A DNA stretch of 64,000 nt from Sorghum bicolor (Eukaryota; Streptophyta; Magnoliopsida; Poales; Poaceae). Each line of letters begins with the position of its first letter. Position 1 is the first letter of the stretch. The notes under the pieces were generated by a model that saw only the letters and a list, made by a program, of their open reading frames with translations, had not been told where the DNA came from and made no database searches. Positions 57,226 to 64,000 of this stretch are shown piece by piece. The stretch lies in the NCBI RefSeq assembly GCF_000003195.3, contig NC_012871.2:43256434-43320433 (forward strand), in the 5' to 3' direction. The position numbers and the translations under genes are program-made.

Positions 57226-57498
57226 CGCATTGAGTGGACGATAGTCCACGCACATGCGCAACAATTGATCCTTCTTTTACACAAACAACGCTGGACAACC
57301 CCACTCCGACGAACTTGGCCGGATGAACCCTTTATCCAGTAACTCTTTTAGTTGATTCTTCAACTCAGCGAGTTCATTTGGCGGCATTTGGTACGGTCTT
57401 CTAGATATCAGTGCTGTACTTGTTATCAACTCTATTGCAAACTCTACTTCCCTATCTGGGGGAAGTCCTGGTAATTCCTCAGGAAAACATCAGGGAAC
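57226..57498 (-). pseudogene. pol: Start of reverse transcriptase, Tekay-like element
   Basis: Minus-strand reading gives [19 protein letters not shown], then SSSEWGC and [11 protein letters not shown], with small frame disruptions (near 57285 and 57345). This is the N-terminal RT region that leads directly into [12 protein letters not shown] at 35953. Confidence 0.8.
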
Positions 57499-58392
57499 TC
57501 ACAGACTACTGGGATCTGTGGCAGAGGAACCACGTGCGTAGCGCCAAGAGATGCTAGCAAAGTCAAAGCGATGGGGCAGAGGTACTTGAAAAGATCCACT
57601 GCCCTGAGGTTCTCTGAGAGATAACACCCTCTTCCCAGTATCTATGATAGCATCCCACTCTTTCATCCAGTTCATGCCCATGATAACATCCAAAACTAAC
57701 CCAGGCATGACTACTAGATTTACTCAAAACACCCGGTTACTTATATCCAAGGTTGCCCCTCGGACCACTCTATTTGTCAACACATCTGCCCCTGCTGAGC
57801 TGATGCGATAGCCATAACCCAGATCCGTAATTGTTTGGTTATGCTTTTGTGCAAATGCTTGGCTCATGAATGAATGCGATGATCCAGATTCAAATAAAAC
57901 AACTACAAGATGTTGGTTGACAGGGAACATACCAGCTGTTACTGATTCACCTTCAGGAATCTCCTCTATCAAGGTATGGTGCACTCGAGCTGGGTAGGTC
58001 GTCTGCTGCCTTTTGGGGTAGGGACATTCCTTAGCAAAGTGCCCCATCTTGTGGCAGTTGTAGCACGGTCCCTTGGTCGTATTGTTGACGGCAGGTGCTG
58101 TAGCTTGAATTGCCTTTGGCTTGGCGGGAGCTATCGCCACCTTGTATGGCTTTTGCTGCGTTGGATGCCCGTTGTTCCTTCTCTGCGGCGATCGGGACCT
58201 AGCACCTGGGGCAGGAGGATGATACTGCTGTCGCCCCGCCACTGGTGCCCTAGACTGAGATGACCCGGCTTCAAAAGCCCTCTTACGAGACATGGATGCA
58301 CTGTAGTTGTTGTTATTGTTTTCCTGGGTCAGACAGTCACTGATGTAAGCATTGAAGGTAGCCCGGGCTCCCATACCCATGGTCTTCAACAT
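57499..58392 (-). pseudogene. gag-pol: gag C-terminus with CCHC knuckle and protease, Tekay-like element
   Basis: MLKTMGMGARATFNAYISDC starts the visible part, then an Arg/Ser/Pro-rich nucleocapsid region and the zinc knuckle CYNCHKMGHFAKECP (about 58020-58065). The protease has VVLFESGSSHSFMS: Glu stands where the catalytic Asp is expected, so this protease would be inactive. A TGA at about 57721-57723 breaks the frame after DISNRVF; downstream MPGLVLDVIMGMNWMKEWDA is the conserved Tekay protease end (GMNWL-type motif), to 57499. Confidence 0.85.
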
Positions 58393-58410
58393 CTTTGGGC
58401 TCAGGCCTCT

Positions 58411-59088
58411 CTAGAAACTAGCGATCTTCTTGGCTTCTGTGTTCACATACTCGGGGGCGTAACGAGCAAGATTGTTAAAAGCGTGTAGATACTCCTTCAC
58501 AAACTTCGTTCCCTGGGACAGCCTCATGAACTCCCCAACCTTCATTTCCACCACACCCGGAGGAATGTAATTTCCCCTAAAAGCGGTGGTGAAGCGGTTC
58601 GAGGTGATTGGGGTCCCCTCTGGGTAGGTGGTACGATGATGGGACCACCAAATCCCCGCAGGTCCCTGCAACTGATGCGCTGCATACTCAGCCTTAAGTT
58701 CATCAGTCATCCGAAGAAGACGGAACTTTTGCTCTATGGTATTGATCCACTCATCTGCCTCAAGCGATTCTAAGGCCTCCTTGAAGACTGGTGGTTTGGT
58801 ATCCATGAAGTCCTTGAAAGAACTGTACTGATTGGCTTCACGGCCGCCCTGGTTATCCCCACGACGGGTATTGTCAGCGATATTGCGCAGGTCTTCTTCC
58901 ATGTTGCGTTGCATCTGCTCCATGTTGCGTTGGCTCCCTAGAAACTGTCCGAAAAACATGTCTGCAGTGTACGGAGGAGACGGTGGTGGTGGTGATGGTG
59001 CTCTTTCCTCATTCCGTTGAGCCCCACCTTCGGAAGTACCTGCTCCAAGTCCGGAGTTGTTGTTACCCCTGCCACGTGTTTGCACCAT
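58411..59088 (-). pseudogene. gag: gag capsid region, Tekay-like element
   Basis: ATG at 59088 gives MVQTRGRGNNNSG; the codons before it are a GTG and a CAG, and TGCAG directly precedes the ATG like a splice acceptor. Features: Pro-rich SPPPPSPPYTADMFFGQFL, charged helix NMEQMQRNMEEDLRNI, and the Retrotrans_gag core (FMDTKPPVFKEALESLEADEW, IEQKFRLLRMTDELKAEYAA, GPAGIWWSHHR, FMRLSQGTKFVKEYLHAFNN). It stops with TAG at 58408-58410, a likely former CAG, before the RGLSPKM segment. Confidence 0.85.
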
Positions 59089-59411
59089 CTGCACGCGTCA
59101 ATGATAAGCAATCATTTGGAGTTGCCATCAATGGTAGACGTATGTAGAATTATGCCATATTGAATTTACTGAGGAAAATAAATTCGCACAATAAATAGAG
59201 GCACAACAATTCATCATCCACACAACATCACTAACGAATTACTCAACATTCAAGCAACAAGGTTCGCATACATCCAAAATTGCCAACATACATACAATGG
59301 ACTTTCAGCGTCATCCCATAAAGTTTTACACAGCCTAGTTCCACAGATTACAAGACATGTCATGCAACAACAACAACAAAAGAAAAAGCACTAGCTCTAG
59401 AGCTCTAGCAT
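59089..59411 (-). other. Spacer between extra ORF and gag
   Basis: About 320 bp, AT-rich, no ORF. Its gag-proximal end reads GCGTGCAG next to the gag ATG. Confidence 0.7.
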
Positions 59412-60455
59412 CTACTCGGTATGGTCATTGTCCATGTCGGAGCCCTCCTCGTCCTCAGCTCCACTAGCAGCTGCCTCTATCTCTGGATCCTCATCCATCT
59501 CATCCTCAGAGTCTAACTCAGCTGCTCCAGGCAGGTGGTGAGGGCGGAGCTGGTTGTGTAGCTGGAGGATCTCCTCATGCAGGTTCTCATTGTACTCCTC
59601 AGCATTAGCTAGCTGCTGCTCCAGCTCTAGCTGTCGGGCCCTCAGGGTGTCCTCCTCATGCCAGGCTTTATTCCTCTGACCAAGCACATGAACTAGCATG
59701 CGCTCGCAGTTCCTGTGAGCAGTAGTCACCCTGTCCCTCTGCTCTCTCACTGCAAGCAGGTCCTGACTCAGCTCACTGTTCTTCTGGACCGCCTGATCCC
59801 TCTCTCGGGTCATGCGTACCAACTTTGCCTGCAGCCTCTCAACCTCAGTGTCAAACTCACGCTGCAGCTGGCGCTTCTCATCCTGAACTGTGAGAAGGGA
59901 CCCAGACAAGCGTCCCAAACAACGCTCCAGACCCCCATAGGTCTTCGTCAAGGCGAACATAGCACTCATAGCTGCACTGTCACTGTGCTGGTCCTCGTAT
60001 GCACTCCTCTCTAGAGCATTCACCTCGGACTGATCCCGCACCGAAGTGTAGGGGTCAACCCGAGGAAACACCCCAGCGAAGGCATGGGCCAGCTCATATG
60101 GAAACCTCTCCATGAGGTCCCTCAGAACTGCAAAAGCTGCTCTGCTGCCACCGTGGAAAGGCGTGGTACCTCGGGACTCGTACACCCAGACGCCCCAGGC
60201 AGGGTCACCTCCACTGGTAGGGACTACTGCCTCGATCCCCACCAGGGTCCCGTCACCAAGCTGCTCCTTGTTCCAATAGTAACAAGGTTCCCTTCCTTCG
60301 GGATACCCCATCGAACTAAGCACCCTCCAAAGCAAGGTGGGCATCCCAAACTCCTCTAGGAACTTGCTCTTATGACGCGAGGTCCTGGCTGCCAACTGAT
60401 GGCGAGGGGCCTGCCCACCAGTGGACTTGCGAGCGGTAAGCCTAGTGCGTGCCAT
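59412..60455 (-). CDS. Extra ORF upstream of Tekay gag with histone H3-like N-terminal tail (347 aa)
   Basis: ATG at 60455. The protein starts MARTRLTARKSTGGQAPR, then HQLAARTSRHKSK. Compared with the H3 tail, residues A1 R2 T3 T6 A7 R8 K9 S10 T11 G12 G13 A15 P16 R17 Q19 L20 A21 R26 are the same; K4 is R, K14 is Q, K18 is H, K23 is R, K27 is H. Residues 32-175 form an unrecognised, probably globular region (EEFGMPTLLWRVLSSMGY, CYYWNKEQL, AWGVWVYESR). Residues 176-303 are a long coiled coil (VQDEKRQLQREFDTEVERL, LRARQLELEQQLANAEEY). Residues 310-347 are strongly acidic (DSEDEMDEDPEIEAAASGAE). No histone fold follows, so it is not an H3 gene. The frame is intact, unlike the gag and pol beside it. 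It sits between 5' LTR leader and gag, and the bases before the ATG (TTCTCTTTGCAGCAG) resemble a splice acceptor. Function unknown; imitation of the H3 tail is an inference. Confidence 0.85.
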   Translation of the reverse strand: MARTRLTARKSTGGQAPRHQLAARTSRHKSKFLEEFGMPTLLWRVLSSMGYPEGREPCYYWNKEQLGDGTLVGIEAVVPTSGGDPAWGVWVYESRGTTPFHGGSRAAFAVLRDLMERFPYELAHAFAGVFPRVDPYTSVRDQSEVNALERSAYEDQHSDSAAMSAMFALTKTYGGLERCLGRLSGSLLTVQDEKRQLQREFDTEVERLQAKLVRMTRERDQAVQKNSELSQDLLAVREQRDRVTTAHRNCERMLVHVLGQRNKAWHEEDTLRARQLELEQQLANAEEYNENLHEEILQLHNQLRPHHLPGAAELDSEDEMDEDPEIEAAASGAEDEEGSDMDNDHTE

Positions 60456-61263
60456 CTGCTGCAAAGAGAATACCTTAGGTAAGATTGAGGTTTATCTTTT
60501 ATTATCTGATTTGGAATTGGGACAGATTAAATTCAGGGGAGGAAGTAAGCAATGATATGAAATGAACATGACGCATGCACGAACTTACGATCTCACAAAC
60601 TTAGAAACAAAAGTTAACACTAATCGGTATATGCGGTGGCACACAACGTTCTCTCATAACGTAACTAGCGTTCTAGGCGGGAACGTGGTTAGTGTACCTA
60701 CAGAAAACTCATTTTAGCCCAACCACAGTATGATCATGCAAAACAAGAAGTTAAAGCTATACACCCCACACACATAGACACCCCGTCCATGCATATGACC
60801 TGTTACTACCCCCATCATCGCCCTAGTGACGGCATCGCCTCTCAGGATGGAATCTCCCAACATGCGGTACTGTTCCCAGGCACACCAAGATGTGTGCATG
60901 ACACAACACCTAACAACACTTCCCTAGATCGACAGTGTATCCGATCATGCTCTCACAGCTCCCACTTACCGAGGCGTAGAGGAAGAATTGATCCATACAT
61001 TACCACTCAAATGAATGGTACCCATACTACTGCACGCCATATGAGCGACGAAAAGAGAAATATGATGCATTAACCCCCAAGTCAGTACTTAACTAGCCAC
61101 CTTAGAGTCCTTAACTGGGCATAAAGGATGACCATGGCACACTAAATAGTTTTCCAAAAACTTAGTTAACACCTTGATTACCATTTGATTAACAATAATC
61201 TTTTGTTAAATCGGTTTAAGTTTAGTTTGGAACATACTTATAAACAGTAACTCGCTAAACCTT
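60456..61263 (-). other. Untranslated leader of the Tekay-like element
   Basis: About 800 bp from primer site to the extra ORF, without a coding frame. Pyrimidine-rich just before the ATG. No other features seen. Confidence 0.7.
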
Positions 61264-61275
61264 GCTCCGATGCCA
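61264..61275 (-). promoter_or_regulatory. Primer binding site of the Tekay-like element
   Basis: Minus strand TGGCATCGGAGC, two bases inside the LTR. It differs at two positions from the initiator-Met tRNA primer site TGGTATCAGAGC; both look like mutations of the normal site. Confidence 0.8.
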
Positions 61276-61277
61276 GC

Positions 61278-64000
61278 TGTAACAGAACCGTCCAAATTAT
61301 ATGAGATTAAGCCTAATAGTGACCATTTGCACAGTCAAACTATTGAGCTTAAGCCCATATAATCCCGGTAGTCCGTGAAATCTCGAAGGATTTCAAACCA
61401 CAACTTGTACCTACAGCCAAGATCGTAATAAGATCAGCGGTCACCATTCACAATTACATCCAGTGCACAACATTCAACAATTACATCGGAGTACTTAAAA
61501 TTATTACAAACCAAGTTCTCAAGTAGCGGAAGCTTCATAGTTTGAAAGTAACACACACACAAATTCAGTTTGATACAGTGCCATAGTTTGGTCATTCCCA
61601 CAAAAGCAAAAGAGAAGATAGAGTGACCATCGCCCTTGGTCTAGTCATCGCCCATTGCTGGGTACAAGCAGAGGATGCAATAACCATAGTACATTTGACA
61701 ATCTGCAAAACAACATGGGAATAGAACCCTGAGTACGAGAAAGTACTCAGCTAGACTTACCCGTCATAAACCAAAAATAAAAACTCTTCAGGGATCATGA
61801 AGGCTGTATGGTGGGGTAGCTGAGACTTTTTTGCATAAAAGCATTATTCCCCTAAACATAGTTTAGAGACCATTCTTCTTTTAATTAGCTCAAGTTTGAT
61901 AATATCATTACCTATTATCTAGGTTTGCACCTGTACTATTACAAGCAAGTGTAGTAATATGATGGTACCTCATCATAGCATTCATAAATCATTTATCATC
62001 ATAACCCAAGTTTTCCATAATCCTTACTACGAGGACGAAGCTCATGTCAAGTGCTCACTATCCAGGAGCGATGGCGATTCGAATCGATTTCTGACCACCT
62101 GGCGAGTTATTCCCCACACAAATCACACTCACTGATCAAGTGAGCTATAGATCACCATGTTGCACTATCCAGGACCAAATCGCGGGTTCGGCAGGCACCG
62201 CCAGTACGCGAGGACCGTTCTGGCGACCGAGGTATCTAAGGTATACCAAGATTGCGCGCCGCGGCCTCGTTGTTCTCCTCAACCATCACCAATAGAGCGC
62301 ATGACGGCTCGACTCCTGGCCCGGATAGTGTTCAGGCTTCACGATCGGAACGACTTATCCTTCCAGCTAAGTGTGGGGCATGCGTTTAACATGACAAGAG
62401 GGCCGTCAACGATCGGTCCTTAATCGACACAGGCAGGGGCACTATGATCAACCCACCACAATACCCTGCCCGGTCTCAAATTCCTTTCCACACATGGTTA
62501 TTCTTCCCCATAGCAATTACAACTAATCAAACAGGTGTCCACCTATATCTCGCAGGTGACAGGAAATCACCCAACTTCTACCGGACTAAGCAAACTAAGC
62601 ATGGACTCCGTGCCTATCTACATAGGACAAGGAAGATAAACAAGTGGTGATATCAAGAAGTACTTATGCATCAACGGTATCAAGCAATTCCTGTCACTTA
62701 AATGCAACATAGAAGAACAAGCATAATATATCATTTAAGTTAGCAAGAATAGGGAGACTTAGAATGCACCGGGGCTTGCCTTTCTCAAACGTGCTCGGTT
62801 TGTGGTCCGGGCACTCCTATAGCTCTTGTCCGAGCTCCGGTCCTCCCAAAGGTTCCTGCTCCTGGAGCTCCTCCTGCTCCTCGTGTCCCACCTTGTTCTC
62901 CTACGAGCCTGTATGATGCATGTGTGCCCATGAGTGCAGTGCGAGATGCCCGGGGTGCAATGCTTATACAAGTGGATACCAGATGACCATGACATGATGC
63001 ATAGATGATATAAGTGGTCAATTTTACAAGGTACTCAACATCATCCAATAACATGAAATTGAACCAAACATTTATTACATTCTCTTCTACAAGTTGCCTT
63101 CAAGGTTAACCAGCAAGCTCACATGATGCTTCAAAGATACACCAAACATCCTCTTACTTTATTTAATCTATGTATAACAATTCATAATTTATCTATCCAC
63201 TTTTAGGCCTACAACAGTAGCATATATGTCTGTTTATCAATAAATATCACAAAAATTACAGGAGACTACTAATCAATCATAAAGTCTACCATAAATTTCT
63301 CATAATATTTGGACATTTATTTTGAGCTACAAAAATCACAAAATTAGTCTATATAAGCAAGTATAAATACCCTACTGTGGTATATGTGTCAAACAGCAGA
63401 TTTCTTATTTTTATAATTAACTTGTTAACATAAGAAATACCCACAAAATTTTCCAGATCAATTGCATGATCCAATTATTTATTAAAAATCATAAACCACT
63501 GCCATGCAAGCATTTAAATCACCATAAATTAATTCATACAGCAAATAGTGTGTAACATATTTTTCCCAGAGCCTAATCATCCATGCAAAGCCACCAAAAC
63601 AAGTTTCATATTTTTCTGAGCTATATTTTAATTACTATGCATTTTCCAATTTTCAGCCAAAAACATGGATTAAATATATTTGCACAGAAAAGTTGTTCAA
63701 ACATGACATGCAACCACACCAAACTATAGATCTGAGATTATAGAACACATCAAAATTTATTTCATCCATTTTGGAGCTATATATCTCAAGATATGGATTT
63801 TATATCATTTAAACTATTTTCTATAAATTATTTTCTGAAAACCAATTCGAAATCGGGATGAAAAACACTAAAGAAACCCGGATCTCTACCCATCTCGGTC
63901 CCTCCTGCGACTGACAGTGGGTCCCCGACCCCACTAGTCAGCGTGACCGAGAGGGAGGGCACCTCCGACGAGCGGATCTCGTCGGCGGTGAGGTCCTCGG
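61278..64000 (-). repeat. 5' LTR of the Tekay-like element, cut by window end
   Basis: Starts TGTAACAGAACCG like 4580 and follows it closely for 2.7 kb, with scattered substitutions and short indels. The remaining roughly 1.2 kb, including the U3 start, lie beyond the window. Confidence 0.9.

Larger units (their letters stand above)
4580..64000 (-). mobile_element. Tekay/Del-like chromovirus (gypsy), interrupted by nested insertions
   Basis: One minus-strand LTR retrotransposon spans most of the window. Its 3' LTR is 4580-8471 and its 5' LTR begins at 61278 and leaves the window. Its own sequence is 4580-9644, 34520-35953 and 57226-64000; the remainder is younger insertions. Order on the minus strand: 5' LTR, primer site, extra ORF with an H3-like tail, gag with CCHC knuckle, protease, RT, RNase H, integrase, chromodomain, polypurine tract, 3' LTR. 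The chromodomain after the integrase and LTRs starting TGTAACACCC indicate a chromovirus of the Tekay/Del group. Coding parts carry several stops and frameshifts, so it is non-functional. The outer left flank is ATTAC (4575-4579); the matching right flank lies outside the window. Confidence 0.85.

Noticed and set aside
59412..60455. A histone H3 gene or processed H3 pseudogene
   Set aside because: Only the tail resembles H3. No histone fold follows; the rest is coiled coil and acidic, and the ORF lies in the correct place between leader and gag of a retrotransposon.

Overview
This window is repeat-rich plant nuclear DNA, most likely from a grass. I see no convincing host gene, tRNA, rRNA, CRISPR array or bacterial feature. 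Nearly everything from base 1 to 64000 belongs to nested LTR retrotransposons of the Ty3/gypsy superfamily. The grass assignment is an inference from the element types: a Tat-type polypurine tract ending GGGGCTAC next to an LTR starting TGTTG, a CRM-like chromovirus whose reading frame runs into its 3' LTR, a Tekay/Del-like chromovirus with LTRs starting TGTAACACCC, and Athila elements primed by tRNA-Asp.

Layout. (1) 1-2519 is an LTR of a Tekay-like element on the minus strand, cut by the window edge. (2) 2520-4496 is the 3' end and LTR of a Tat-like element. (3) 4580 to beyond 64000 is one large Tekay/Del-like chromovirus on the minus strand: 3' LTR 4580-8471, chromodomain and integrase 8508-9639, RT/RNase H/integrase zinc finger 34525-35953, RT start, protease and gag 57226-59088, an extra 347-residue ORF at 59412-60455, primer binding site about 61264-61275, and 5' LTR from 61278. 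(4) Its integrase is split at 9644/34520 by a 24.9-kb block of four CRM-like copies in alternating orientation (+,-,+,-), flanked by the 5-bp target duplication CAACA. (5) Its reverse transcriptase is split at 35953/57226 by a tandem Athila array (LTR, internal, LTR, deleted internal, LTR, internal) truncated on its right side. (6) The gag-PR region of the second Athila copy is split at 48038/55745 by a minus-strand, non-autonomous Athila relative with target duplication GATAT.

How the parts work together. Each element supplies parts of a retrotransposon life cycle: LTR promoters, a tRNA primer site, Gag, protease, RT/RNase H, integrase and a polypurine tract. All the pol genes seen are broken by stops, frameshifts, deletions or insertions. 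Most stops that can be compared between copies are C-to-T or G-to-A changes, as expected for methylated silent DNA.

The most striking features are: an intact ORF upstream of the Tekay gag that begins exactly like a histone H3 tail (ARTRLTARKSTGG...), in an element that also encodes an integrase chromodomain; the CRM concatemer, whose two outer ends are both U3 ends of the LTR, suggesting that joined cDNAs integrated as one molecule; and an Athila ORF downstream of pol with its own TATA box and GC-rich motif resembling the LTR promoter.
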